DNA of 64,000 bases from Notospermus geniculatus (GCA_002633025.1 NMRB01000168.1:440398-504397); one strand, 5' to 3'; counted from the first letter of the stretch, positions 31,950 to 42,769 are shown. Numbers and translations are program-made. Notes: generated from the letters alone by a model not told the origin.

Positions 31950-32840
31950 TCTCTCTGTTGCAGGTTGCTCACAATCAAACAGGAAAAATGCAATATTTCT
32001 TTGATTTGGATTTTTTTTATTCATGTTCTAATCGTGTTTTCCTGATTTCTTTTCTAGGTAAGTGCTCTACCACATTGGCCTGGTTTTTCCTCATGTCTCT
32101 GTACCAGATAAGTATGCAAGTCATTCTAATGCTGCTGAATCAAACCTAGTAGGTACTCGAACTTAGGTGCTGGCGCATGACTATTTCCAGTGACACACAA
32201 CTTTCAGCGACAGTACTATGTCCGCTGTCAGGGACGGTTCTTGATAGATTTGCAAGTTGACAAAAAAGGGAATGTCAGATCTCCTGATTCAGCAGTCATC
32301 GCCAGATGGGGAGAGCCACCTAAACGAGCTGTTTCTAACTGCATTTCCTTCTTTAATCCACACTGCATCCCTCAGTTGGCCAGACAAAGTGGAATTATGC
32401 CTAGAAAACAGGAACCCTCACAGCTATCATGCGGCGAACCATCAACATGATCTATCGAACGAAGTTGTGGCTGTACTTGAGCACGTTGAGTTATGCTCAG
32501 TTATAAATTAAAAGAATTATGTATCAATCCCCACAGGCATTTTATCGTGGGCTACCTGGGTATCAAAGATACTTGCTCAATGCATACCGCAATTTTCTAC
32601 TTGATTGGTCAAGTTCAATATGGATTGTGGTTACCTGCGGTGCTAGATTGGTTTTGTGCTTAGTTCAAACAGTACTGCTGGTTCCAATTCTTTTCATTGT
32701 TCTCACAAATGATGGCGGTTGAGGGCTGTACTTTATGTCCGGGATTTTTTCGCCAGATGCATCATCCCGATGTCGGAAGACTTTAAAGTGTTCTGAGTGT
32801 TTAAGCCAAGTAGTAATGGGAGACTTTACTGCCGTTCAAG
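31950..32840. other. unassigned
   Basis: Short frames up to 86 codons; no supported feature. Confidence 0.35.
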
Positions 32841-32844
32841 GCCA

Positions 32845-33150
32845 CCACTCAGGCCACGACTCAATCCTGGATTTTTGGCAGAGGGGGTGTGCAGGGCCAC
32901 CGGGGACGGTCGTTGCAGGCAGGTGCCAAAGATGCCCACGCTGACTAGGGCCTGCCCCAGAAAATTTTGAAATATAGAAGGCCGTAGATGCGATTTCCTG
33001 GCATCTCAGTATCAAAACAGAAGCTTTATTCTGGCGTTTTTTGCTTATAAGTTATTGTCGCAAATTATTGAGAAAAAAAACAATTAGTGGCAGGCGAGCA
33101 GGGGGGTCACGACCCCCCCAAACCCCACCTCTGGATCCGCGTCTGCCACT
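32845..33150. mobile_element. 296-bp hAT-like element with 5-bp TSD
   Basis: Element 32850-33145, left CAGGCCACGACTCAATCCTG, reversed right end CAGACGCGGATCCAGAGGTG. CCACT stands directly outside both ends (32845-32849, 33146-33150). Confidence 0.7.
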
Positions 33151-33152
33151 AG

Positions 33153-33283
33153 TTAGTAGTCCTAGAACGTCACAAAATTTGACGTCACAAAGAAGAATGC
33201 ATGGCACAACGTCATCCTTAATGATGTTCAGGTCATGGCTTACGTCAGTGACGTCAAATTTTGTAACGTTCTAGGACTGCTAA
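33153..33283. mobile_element. 131-bp MITE with CRE-like arms
   Basis: TTAGTAGTCCTAGAACGTCA and reversed right TTAGCAGTCCTAGAACGTTA, continuing through AAAATTTGACGTCAC on both arms. Begins two bases after the TSD of the preceding element. Confidence 0.8.
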
Positions 33284-33289
33284 CAGGCG

Positions 33290-34155
33290 GTCTCCAACGG
33301 CTGTAAAATCTCCCATTGAGTCCCAGTACTGTCTCTGATGGTGGCGTTCTGAAGATACCTTTCAACCACATCATTGAGGGGTCTAAACTCTTGAGGCCGG
33401 TACCTAGCATTTGGAAGGACCCCTTTGGAATAGAATGTTCACCATGTATGTGAACCACATGTACTGCTTCCAGTTGCTGTGTCTTGCCAAGGCTAGTAAT
33501 GAGAACTCTGCAAGCCATTACCGACCGAGACTCTAAACGAATGAAAATGACTATTATTTTGCTATTAGAATGAGAAAATGAGTCTGTCGACAGGCTGGTT
33601 TACCTGCTGATCGGTCGGAAGAGCCCGCCTAATGAACTGATGTGTCGTTCCGCTGGCTCTGCCCCGATGAATCATCCTTGTCTTTCCATGGTTCAAATGC
33701 CTCAGTTCGATCTTGCGCGCGTTTGTTTTACTTCACAGACTTGTTGCAGACACGTATTGGAGGCAGCATACCGCCAATCTTATGATGTTGCGTTATCACA
33801 GTGCACTTCTGCCGCTACCCAACTTACAACATTTTGTTTTGGCTAGGACGCAGGACTGATCATCACTCCCATCCCGAAATGTTGGGAGTCGGAAGTGATC
33901 TTCCACTCTTTTTCATGCGTTCATTCGATATTTGTTAACACGCCTTCAAAATTGTCGTAGAGTAAGCTCAAATTGTCTAGGTTATACAGGAGGTCGTTGG
34001 GTGTAACAGATCTAGTCCCCATCAGGAAAAACAGAAGTGATGAACCCCCCTTTTGAGACAGACTTTGAAAATCCACAGTATTTGTGGAAAAGAAGCTTTG
34101 CACAAATCCTGGATACATGCCTAAGCATGGTGTTCAAGTATCCTCGAACTGGTAT
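33290..34155. other. unassigned
   Basis: No supported feature. Confidence 0.4.
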
Positions 34156-34159
34156 GCCA

Positions 34160-34371
34160 TTAAAGGAGCACGGTTTGGATCTCTAATGGGTAATTTGCCT
34201 GCCGACGTAGAGGGTGCCACCTAGCGGCAGCAGCGCGAGTTACAAAAACCATTACAAAATGTATGTAGTAAATCGGGTCCATTTGCCGACAACGTAGTTA
34301 GTCCCCTGGGTTGGAGAGTGGCGCGATGGCGCCGACTGTCGACAAAAAGTGGCAATACCAGGCTCCTTTAA
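34160..34371. mobile_element. TTAA-flanked MITE (piggyBac-like), complete
   Basis: TTAA at 34160-34163 and 34368-34371. Ends AGGAGCACGGTTTGG and (reversed) AGGAGCCTGGTATTG. Reference for copies at 22386-22465 and 22705-22925. Confidence 0.7.
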
Positions 34372-35165
34372 TCAATGATTGTTGTTCGCCTTTGATACTG
34401 CCAAGATCCCATCGTCCTTACCCAACTCGGATCACAACCTTGCAGGACCAATATTATCCGAGATATTCCAAGTGTCTTTGTACCTTGGCTTCCCATAAAA
34501 GATTCATCAACCCCTCATAGCCTCGAAGAAAGAACACTACATCGATTATCAATTGATCTGACCATGAGGACATCTTTCAGCCGGCACTCGTCCCACTCCA
34601 AATGCCAGCTGGAACGCAGACCAACCAGTGTTGGAGTGAATCAGTGAATGAGGCTCAATCCTCGCGGGGTGTTACGTGGAAAAGTTGGTCCCGTACCGTT
34701 AGCTTATGCAGATCTAATTATGGGATTATGATTGAGTTATTGAACAGAACACCGGTGGCCGTGCTAGCACGATCGACAGACGCCTATTGAGCGGGTGATG
34801 AAGCTTTCTGAGTAGTATTGCGTGGGGCATTGACCTTTCGTAGCCAACGTTCGTTCCTGTGCTGGGATCAACTTGTACTGCTGCAGTGATTGATTGAAAT
34901 ACGTTCTGCCTATTGCTGGATACCATCAGTAATTCCATCTTTGGCTGTTTGAGACTGGAGCTTTCTCGTGCTCACTGTCTAGCCCAGTTATTCTAGTGGG
35001 TATCAGTCATGCCTGTCACTAGAATTGCCAAACCTGTTGTGGTCTTTGGGAAGGGGGCATTGTAGCTGACACCTACATCAAATTTCTCCTTTAATATTTA
35101 GTTTCAGCAGTTGGTCATAGCCTGAGCATCAATCCAGACGAGGAACCTGTTGGTGCCTGCATAGA
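34372..35165. other. unassigned
   Basis: No supported feature. Confidence 0.4.
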
Positions 35166-35166
35166 C

Positions 35167-35425
35167 ACTGGGCGTATTCAAATCTCGTTCTTGACCACAC
35201 TCGTGCTGACCCAGTTCATGTAGTTGCTGACTCAACTCGAGAACGCAACCCGTGTCAGGTCAAGAACGTGTTCTTCTCACTCCCCAGCGGAGGGTTGAGA
35301 AGAACATGTTCGTGGCCCGACTTGAGTTCTCGGCTTTGAGACTGCCGTTCTCGAGTTGAGTCAACAACAACATGAATTAGGTCAGCACGAGTGCGGTCAA
35401 GAACGAGGATTCGAATATGCCCACT
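35167..35425. mobile_element. 253-bp MITE, ~90-bp TIRs, ACT TSD
   Basis: Element 35170-35422; ends GGGCGTATTCAAATCTCGTT and (reversed) GGGCATATTCGAATCCTCGT. Long arms include GTTCTTGACC and GACTCAACTCGAGAACG. ACT directly flanks both ends. Confidence 0.8.
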
Positions 35426-35633
35426 GGTTGCAAAAGACCGCAGCATTACGACCTCCTTCAGCACACGCCGAAGTGCCTCAAAATTGACTCTTAGCCCATA
35501 TCCACAACCTTGGAGCTTTTCATGTGACACCACTTGATCACAGCAGCTGCTTGACGTATCAGATTGAAGAAGTACTCTGCCAAAGTATTCCATTTGTTGA
35601 ATTCCTCTAGTCATAATCTGGTAAGGATACTAG

Positions 35634-35880
35634 TAGACCATTCTCAAATAGACGTAAATGACAAAGATCTGCGCACTTCCACCGACACCTCAACCACAAC
35701 CTCGGTCTGAAACTGAATGACATATTACGCAGACAATCCCACGACAGTGACGTCGAAGACGTTGTGGCAGACTCGACCATAGCTGAATCATGGATGGCGT
35801 CACGTCAGCCGGTTTGAGATCGAGGTTCTGGTTGAGATTTCGGTGGAAGTGTGCAGATCTGCGAATTCGAGAATCGTCTA
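35634..35880. mobile_element. TAGACRATTCTC MITE, copy 3 (best preserved)
   Basis: 247 bp. TAGACCATTCTCAAATAGAC left, AATTCGAGAATCGTCTA right. Terminal TA on both sides. Confidence 0.85.
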
Positions 35881-35884
35881 TAGT

Positions 35885-37015
35885 TTGGGACAGAGTTTGT
35901 GAAATCTCATGTTACGGCCTGCTCCCTCTTCAGCCACATTTCCAGAGAGTTCTGCGGTTCATCTTGTTCACTTTTGTCGTCAAAGCTTCCAGTGGTCAGC
36001 CTTTCCACTTTGCCTGAATTTCGTCGTAGAATCTCAGTTCATCTTCCAGAAACAGGATAGTGGAAATTTATGGTTTGTCACCCAGTCTCCGATCCAGTAA
36101 GCCGACTTGCGATATCCCAGCGGACTGAAACACAACCACTTTTCATGCAGCCAAGCCCGAAGGTGTTAACAGCAACAATTGGCATGCATTCATTTGGAGT
36201 GTATTGGCACGCGGATCAATGAAGCAGATACTGGTGTTTATGGCCGAGGAATAGACGTGTCACTGATTACTCATGCTGAATCACTCCTACCCTCTGATCA
36301 ATACCTCAGTGTCGATTTCACTTCCTAGGTGGCTCTGCTCGTCATTGACTAGTTTGGCTTCTCATCACCAGATGTCTGTGCTGTATCTGTTGAAATCAAC
36401 TGCTGGGTTGGTTGGGTAAATAGGGATCTATTTTGTGCATGGTGGACTACTTGATGGTGTGTAACATGGAGGGCCTTGCACCCTGATTTGAGGGAATGAA
36501 GCCCCTGCTCTTTTCAGAGCATTCCAAAGCTTTCTAAAGGAACTGAACCATAGACAAGGCGTATGTACCACTTGTCACTTGGTTCGTGTCAACCATTTCA
36601 GCAGTAATGATGGAAAAGGGTCGAAGTGTAGAATCCCTTGCACTAATCCCAACTATTCACTGTACATTAGATGTACATTTCATGTGCATTCATTTCTGTG
36701 GCTCTGCGTTACTGAAATTGGACTTGATGTAAATTGGACCATGATGTAATGTATTGCAGGAGAGTGGCTGTACCACAAATATCGCCTGCTGCAAGAGCAT
36801 CTTTCAACATATGACGTTAGACCGATGAAGTTGCAGTGTATATTAAACTTTTAAATTTATCTTTCTTTGCTGGAGCTCTAACCTGCAATGTATTTGACTT
36901 GTTAACTTGTTAATCAGCAGTTGAGTACATAATCTTGTATCTGTCTGATGGTGCGTCTTGAATTTTTAACAAGTTCGTTGTGTCTCTGCCAGTCTTGAGG
37001 CCCAAGTTTGGCACG
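35885..37015. other. unassigned
   Basis: No supported feature. Confidence 0.4.
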
Positions 37016-37018
37016 GGC

Positions 37019-37179
37019 AATGGGGACCCTAGCCCACTGCCTCAATAGGTGTCACTAGTAGTTAAAACTTTTGAAATGAAACTGACATACCGGTCCTGAT
37101 CGCTTTTCCACACAAAAGGCGTCCAGTGTATAGGACCGGGTTTTGGTGTGCTGCCCTTATCGTAGCTAGGATCCCCATT
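37019..37179. mobile_element. 161-bp MITE (AATGGGGACCCTAGC), copy 1
   Basis: Left AATGGGGACCCTAGC, right GCTAGGATCCCCATT. The whole interior matches 48205-48366 (162 bp) in order and orientation. Confidence 0.8.
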
Positions 37180-37570
37180 GAAAAATGCCTGCAGTTTCTA
37201 TGTTGCCGCATCTGTAATGAACTCTTCGCCACCTAGTGTTCCACTTCACCACATGGAATGGAATGCCAATTACATTTTATGTTAGATTGGTTTTTCAACT
37301 GTTCTCGGAAGAAAAAAACATCATCTTTTGTTCTTTTGTTGTGCGAGAAATTTGTTGAAAAACAAGTCTATCAATGTTTACCCTCTTGAGCTGTTTACAC
37401 CACACTGAGAATCAGTTTCCATTAGATATGTTTGTTATTTCTTATTGTGTTTACTAATTGGTGGTCCTGGGGTGTTATTGGGTCGTTTGAGCACTTATTT
37501 GGGAAATTAGTAGCTGACTTTGATGTTAGTGACAAAGTTCTAGTCACTTAAAAGGCCAAGGGAATAAAGG

Positions 37571-38780
37571 TTACTTTATGGCGCGTATTTTCCGCAAAAA
37601 CCTAATCGTGCGTTTTTACATATACTTAGTGGTGTACACATGTTGAAAATGCGCGTTTCCACTTGATTCATGCATGTTTACTCTTTAATTGCGAACCTTT
37701 CACTGCGGATCACTAACAAATTGCGCATCTAACTGGGGATCTAATCAGGGATCTAATCGCTGATCTAATCGCTGATCCAATCGCTGATCTAATCGCTGAT
37801 CCAATCGCTGATCTAATCGCTGATCTAATCGCTGATCTAATCGCTGATCTAATCGCTGATCCAATCGCTGATCTAATCGCTGATCNNNNNNNNNNNNNNN
37901 NNNNNNNNNNNNNNNNNNNNNNNNNNNNNNNNNNNNNNNNNNNNNNNNNNNNNNNNNNNNNNNNNNNNNNNNNNNNNNNNNNNNNNNNNNNNNNNNNNNN
38001 NNNNNNNNNNNNNNNNNNNNNNNNNNNNNNNNNNNNNNNNNNNNNNNNNNNNNNNNNNNNNNNNNNNNNNNNNNNNNNNNNNNNNNNNNNNNNNNNNNNN
38101 NNNNNNNNNNNNNNNNNNNNNNNNNNNNNNNNNNNNNNNNNNNNNNNNNNNNNNNNNNNNNNNNNNNNNNNNNNNNNNNNNNNNNNNNNNNNNNNNNNNN
38201 NNNNNNNNNNNNNNNNNNNNNNNNNNNNNNNNNNNNNNNNNNNNNNNNNNNNNNNNNNNNNNNNNNNNNNNNNNNNNNNNNNNNNNNNNNNNNNNNNNNN
38301 NNNNNNNNNNNNNNNNNNNNNNNNNNNNNNNNNNNNNNNNNNNNNNNNNNNNNNNNNNNNNNNNNNNNNNNNNNNNNNNNNNNNNNNNNNNNNNNNNNNN
38401 NNNNNNNNNNNNNNNNNNNNNNNNNNNNNNNNNNNNNNNNNNNNNNNNNNNNNGATCAGCGATTAGATCAGCGATTGGATCAGCGATTAGATCAGCGATT
38501 AGATCAGCGATTAGATCAGCGATTGGATCAGCGATTAGATCAGCGATTGGATCAGCGATTAGATCAGCGATTGGATCAGCGATTAGATCAGCGATTAGAT
38601 CCCTGATTAGATCCCCAGTTAGATGCGCAATTTGTTAGTGATCCGCAGTGAAAGGTTCGCAATTAAAGAGTAAACATGCATGAATCAAGTGGAAACGCGC
38701 ATTTTCAACATGTGTACACCACTAAGTATATGTAAAAACGCACGATTAGGTTTTTGCGGAAAATACGCGCCATATTACTT
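37571..38780. mobile_element. foldback element with tandem-repeat arms and perfect TSD
   Basis: Element 37577-38774 with TTACTT duplicated exactly on both sides (37571-37576, 38775-38780). Each arm starts TATGGCGCGTATTTTCCGCA; the outer ~160 bp of both arms read as identical inverted sequence. Inward, each arm changes into a 12-bp tandem repeat GATCTAATCGCT with a T/C variant at one position. The left arm has 12 units, the right 13, and total arm lengths differ by exactly 12 bp (309 and 321). The centre is an N gap of 568. Long inverted repeats built internally of tandem repeats are the hallmark of foldback elements (Drosophila FB, sea urchin TU). No coding sequence is visible outside the gap. 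Confidence 0.9.
37886..38453. other. assembly gap (568 N) inside foldback element
   Basis: N run at the centre of the inverted repeat, where assembly would be expected to fail. Confidence 1.
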
Positions 38781-39095
38781 GGTCAATGATGTAAAAATGC
38801 ATTTTCCTAGTAGGCCTATTTACCCATGGAGCCCAGCTTGCATCTGATATGACCTCTTAAATCAAAACAAAAGGAGGCATGGGGTGATGACACAATTATA
38901 CAAATTCTGATGAACTTGTTCTGTTGGTGGCAATGCTGGTGAGAGAATTTGGTTTCTGACTGGCCTCATAGATGGAAGCACTGAAGATTTGTCACCCTGT
39001 CTTGAGTTCTGTTCATGCTTACTTGGTGGCAGTCAGTGTCCTCATAAGCAGCATTTTGCCAAGTTGAAAACTATTAAGTTTCAATGAATATAGTT

Positions 39096-39221
39096 CAATG
39101 GGTCATATGAATAAAGAGTAGCAAATGCTGTTACTTGAATTTTGCAATACAAATGCATTAGGCAATGCTGTACAAATCTGAAGTAAAAGCATTTGCTCGT
39201 CTTTATTCATATGACCCAATG
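39096..39221. mobile_element. 126-bp MITE, CAATGGGTCATATGAATAAA ends
   Basis: Both ends read CAATGGGTCATATGAATAAA or CATTGGGTCATATGAATAAA (reversed), continuing GAGCAAATGC. Related core at 7283-7398. Abuts the SINE at 39224. Confidence 0.75.
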
Positions 39222-39223
39222 TC

Positions 39224-39507
39224 AGGGCCACGGTGTTGGGGAGTCACAGTGATGTTGTGGTTCGGGTCTCCGACTGGCGGTCAAAGGGTCCCGGGTTCGA
39301 ATCCCATTGGGTGTGAGATTGGGGCAAGTCTCTTTGCCTCACTGGCCTCTCTCCACCAAAATGGGTACCGGTCTGAAACCTGCGATTGTAGCACTGAATG
39401 GGCAGCTCATCGGAGTTCGACTGAAAAGTTTCAGGACAGACTGAGAATAAAGTTTTAAGTCGGATGAGAACCTCTACCATAGTTGATATCAGACTATAAA
39501 GCTTGAC
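39224..39507 (+). repeat. tRNA-derived SINE (family A)
   Basis: B box GGGTTCGAATCCC and the shared tail GTTGATATCAGACTATAAA. The A-box region is altered (GTGATGTTGTGGTTCGGG) and preceded by a partial repeat of the head. Confidence 0.8.
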
Positions 39508-39593
39508 TTTGCTTCGACTAAGGCCATGGAAGCATTGGGAATTCAGCTTACGGTAGTTTCAATCAAAATTTGTCCATGACCATGGTTTGAGCT

Positions 39594-39725
39594 TCTAGAT
39601 TGGGGCAGTGGTAATATCAGCACCTATCACCTTGAGGACATGGGTTCAGTTCAGTGGTACGAGATTGCAATTGTTCACATGATAGATGGAGCCACTTTCT
39701 CTCACTCTCGGAGAGTGCAGGGATA
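39594..39725 (+). repeat. diverged tRNA-derived SINE head
   Basis: TTGGGGCAGTGGTAATATCA (A-box region) and CATGGGTTCAGTTC (B-box-like). The body is weakly similar to family B. Confidence 0.4.
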
Positions 39726-39975
39726 TCTGGGACCAGATTTACAAAAGCCTCGCTAAATGTTAGCGATGCGAGGGCTTTGCGGAAGCTTTGCGAGTGCGAT
39801 AACTTAGCGATTGTTGGTATTTGCGAACGCTTCGCAATGACTGCGCAAACCTTTCGCTATTATATAGTTATTGCGCCGTTTGCGAAGGTTCGCAAGCTGT
39901 TATTTTCTGGCCTTCACAGCGTGTACAGAGAACATAATCGCCAGTGATGTAATCATTTTAAGTTTGGATAGTGCA

Positions 39976-40573
39976 GGGAGGTTCCGCATTGTCATGAATT
40001 ACGAATTTCGAAACGATTTCAGCAAGTTGATGATGTTACGTCATGACTCGGTTTCTTATGACGTCATCACTTAGACGTATGACGTTGCGTTGTTTTCCTG
40101 ACCTCGTGTAAATTCGTTTCGTCTTGACGAGGATGGCTGTTGGTCTTCGTAGGTACGAATAACGAGAATTGTTGGTAACTTTCACTTACAAGAAATGTTT
40201 TCTTGGGCCTGTCTCAGTATAGAGGTGACAATTGGATATACCTGGCGTACTTTTGCAGTGGAATAAATGCTTGAAATGTCAGTGTGAGGTAATGAAGTGG
40301 TGTGAAATGGAGGTTGTCAGATGTTCACACGGCCGAGAGTAGTATAGGACCACCACCGATTCTAGACGAATAAACAGTGTGATGACGTACGGCATAAACG
40401 TCCTGAAATCGTTTCGTCATTCGCACTTCGTGACGATGCAGACCCTCCCTCGTCAAGACGCAATGAATTTGCACGACGTCACGAAAGAGACGCAACGTCA
40501 TACGTCAAAGTAATGACGTCATAGTCGAAACATATTCGTATTTCGTTCATTCGGAAACGTTGCGGAACCTCCC
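39976..40573. mobile_element. 598-bp element with ~165-bp TIRs (GGGAGGTTCCGCA), nested
   Basis: Left GGGAGGTTCCGCATTGTCAT and reversed right GGGAGGTTCCGCAACGTTTC; homology continues through ACGTATGACGTTGCGT and TCGTCTTGACGAGG. Rich in GACGTCA-type words. It truncates the transposase frame next to it. Confidence 0.75.
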
Positions 40574-40579
40574 TTTCGC

Positions 40580-40775
40580 CTATAAATGTATTGGCGATTC
40601 GAGTTCACCCTGAATTAAATCCAATACTCCCAAAATCACATGTCTCGGCATCCTATACCTTTTGGGTTACCTTTAAGTCAGTAAATGTCTCTAATGGAGT
40701 AAATCGGTTCAGGTACACCCTCTCACGACGTAAATTCCGCCGCATTTCCTCTTCGACAGCCAGCAGTAACGTCAT
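40580..40775 (-). pseudogene. Harbinger-like transposase N-terminal fragment, frameshifted
   Basis: Harbinger transposases are DDE enzymes that act with a Myb-like partner; vertebrate HARBI1 is a domesticated relative. From an ATG at 40775 the minus strand reads MTLLLAVEEEMRRNL, then RERVYLNRFTPLETFTDLKV, which matches the usual Arg-rich plus NPLE.x(F/Y).D(E/L) start of this family. One extra base at 40658 shifts the frame; the next frame continues with YRMPRHVILGVLDLIQGELE, corresponding to the family's conserved (F/Y)R.(P/S)R..I..L..LI segment. A TAG stops it at 40582-40580, seven bases before the nested element. The catalytic DDE part is absent. Family assignment is from recognised motif order. 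Confidence 0.6.
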
Positions 40776-41059
40776 GATGTTAGTCTCGCACGGTTTAGCG
40801 AGACCTCCAGACCTCCCGCTAAAATTGTGGCTTTAGCGAACCGTTTGCGCAGGCTTGGCGCGATCGCAAAGATAGCGGGGAGTTCGTAAATAAGACGCCA
40901 CATTTGTGCGAACTATTGCGAGGAAATAGCGAATTCGCTAAATTTAGCGTTGTGCTTGCGAATTTTTGCGATGCGCGGCCGTCGTAAATACGACATTTTC
41001 CTTTGCGAGGTCTTTGCGGGTACGCCAATTTAGCGAGGCTTTCGTAAATCTGGCCCCTG

Positions 41060-41510
41060 ATTGGGAACAAATTTAGAATCCCCCGATCACTGCCCAAGAA
41101 AAGGTCGTCGATTGACGGAATAAGCCGCATCGAACAATGAACTGGATATCCTGGTGGCATTTCCTTGGGCCTTGTTTCTTAGCTCCTCTGACAGTCTGCA
41201 AAATAATTCTTTTTTCGCTTGATTAAATCCATCGCTCGTTGTGATTCTGAGCAAGATGGCGGCTAGACACGGCGCTATGACACGTTTGATCTTCAACGAT
41301 TGTGTTTTCATCAGAAGGAATGAAAAGATTAAAGTTTAGCGTGTGATTATGTGTTGACAATAGTTTAATATCGCCGGAAATTATCTTGCTTAAGTTGTCG
41401 ATTCTCAGAATGATCAATTTAAACATCTTTCTTTGAGAAATTGTCTGTTTTGACTTACAGAAGAAGGTGTTCTAGTCAGTTATAACGTGTAATTGTTGAT
41501 GGGCAAAAAA
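41060..41510. other. unassigned; YY1-like start context at 41253
   Basis: AAGATGGCGGC (41253-41263) is a perfect YY1 consensus that overlaps an ATG opening a 27-codon frame (MAARHGAMTRLIFNDCVFIR...). The opposite strand has a 74-codon frame. No further gene evidence. Confidence 0.25.
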
Positions 41511-41568
41511 ATTTTGACACCAAGGTGCCGTGGTTTACTGTCCCATGTGACAGATGTAAAAAGCCAGG

Positions 41569-41690
41569 GATGGGGATGGTTCATCCTCCCACAGCAGAGG
41601 TTTTTACCTCGCTCCTTTTCATCTACTCTGCGAGTGTATGAAGAGGAGCGAGACCAAAGCCCTGCTGTGGGAAGATGGGGATGGTTAATC
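41569..41690. repeat. hairpin insert flanked by 17-bp direct repeats
   Basis: GATGGGGATGGTTCATC (41569) and GATGGGGATGGTTAATC (41674) flank an imperfect hairpin with CCCACAGCAG at one end and CTGCTGTGGG at the other, and CGCTCC/GGAGCG further in. Looks like an insertion with target duplication into a tRNA-like repeat. Confidence 0.5.
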
Positions 41691-41694
41691 TCAT

Positions 41695-41765
41695 ATGGCC
41701 AAGGCTGGATTCAAACCCGGGACATGCCACTTGCCTAATGCCCCATCACACTGAGCTAGTTCTTA
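41695..41765 (-). repeat. tRNA-like SINE head (third family)
   Basis: On the minus strand TAGCTCAGTGTGATGGGGCA resembles a tRNA A-box region, followed by GGGTTTGAATCC (B box). Too degenerate for a tRNA gene. Confidence 0.5.
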
Positions 41766-41996
41766 GTACGTTCTTGAAAATGTTGCCGAACAGGCTCGAA
41801 CTGTGTGCGAACAGAGTGGACGTAGTGGCCACTTCTTACAGTCTTTTTACGAACTTCCTGGACGGGCTCAGACGGGAAGTGTGCTCCAGCACTTCGAGAC
41901 ATTATTTGCCAACGTTACATGTTCTATCCCATTGTACGATTTTTTAAGGACGGGGGTAGAATGTTTTGAGAACTACTTTGGTGTGACAGTACCTTA
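41756..41996 (+). mobile_element. dispersed element, copy 1 of 2
   Basis: Right half matches the reverse complement of 63858-64000 (ACTTCCTGGACGGGCTC, TTCGAGACATTATTTG, GTTTTGAGAACTACTT, GTGACAGTACCTT). The left end GTACGTTCTTGAAAATGTTG resembles the inverted inner right end. Confidence 0.6.
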
Positions 41997-42099
41997 AGTG
42001 GGCTCCTACGTGTAGTGCATTGATTGCAAATAAAATCAAATGAAGGACTTTTCTACCGAACTGCACAGCGTGTAATTTGTAACATGGTATATTGCTTTT

Positions 42100-42765
42100 T
42101 AGCTCACCGGGGTGAGCTATTACGATGGGGAAGCGTCCGTCGTCGTCCGGCGTCGTCCGTCGTCGTCCGTCGTCGTCGTCGTGTTCCGTTAGCAGGGCAC
42201 GTTTCGTAACCGCTGGGGCTGTGGATCTGAAACTTGGTACATACATAGCCCTAGGTCGCATGACCCATGACACCAAGTTTCGGTCCGATTCGATTGTTGG
42301 CTTGGCCACCAGGTGGCCAAAACCAAAAACACAAAAAGTGCAATAACTCCTGAACTAATAACTGGATCATCTCCAAATTTTTATCATAGGTGTATCTAAT
42401 GAGGATACATGACATATGTAACGAGTTTTTGATTTGACCTACTTTTCAAGGTCACAGAGGTCAAAGTTTGACAAAAGTGACGAACCTCTCACAGTTTGTT
42501 ATTATTTCACCGAGCGACTTCATATTTTGCATAAACATGCATTGGAGGGGTACCTTCAAAAATACCAAGTTTCGGCCCGATTGGANAGTTCCTGCCCGAT
42601 CGAACATCAAATATGGCGCCAGGTGGCATAACCCAAAAATCATCAAAGTCCTACCTGGGAGTGACTTGACCGAGATTGCTCATAACACTGATATGTACCT
42701 CCCTCTGTCATTAGACTATTATGTCCAACCCGGTGAGCACATGGTCCATGGACCATTTCATTTCA
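42100..42765 (+). mobile_element. ~665-bp dispersed element with GTC-rich 5' end
   Basis: Begins AGCTCACCGGGGTGAGCT, then a run of CGTCGTC words (42136-42182), later TTTCAAGGTCACAGAGGTCA, and ends GGTGAGCACATGGTCCATGG. The terminal GCTCACC/GGTGAGC are inverted. A second 3' fragment is at 5773-5815. Ambiguous base at 42586. Includes TCAAGGTCA and a direct repeat AGGTCA-n3-AGGTCA. Confidence 0.6.
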
Positions 42766-42769
42766 CATC

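Larger units (their letters stand above)
39729..41057 (-). mobile_element. PIF/Harbinger-like element relic with nested element
   Basis: Left GGGACCAGATTTACAAAAGC and reversed right GGGGCCAGATTTACGAAAGC, followed on both sides by CTCGCTAAAT and many TTGCG/TAGCGA words. On the minus strand the interior encodes the start of a Harbinger-like transposase (40580-40775), cut off at the border of a second long-TIR element (39976-40573). Most of the transposase gene is missing. A clear TSD was not found. Confidence 0.65.
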
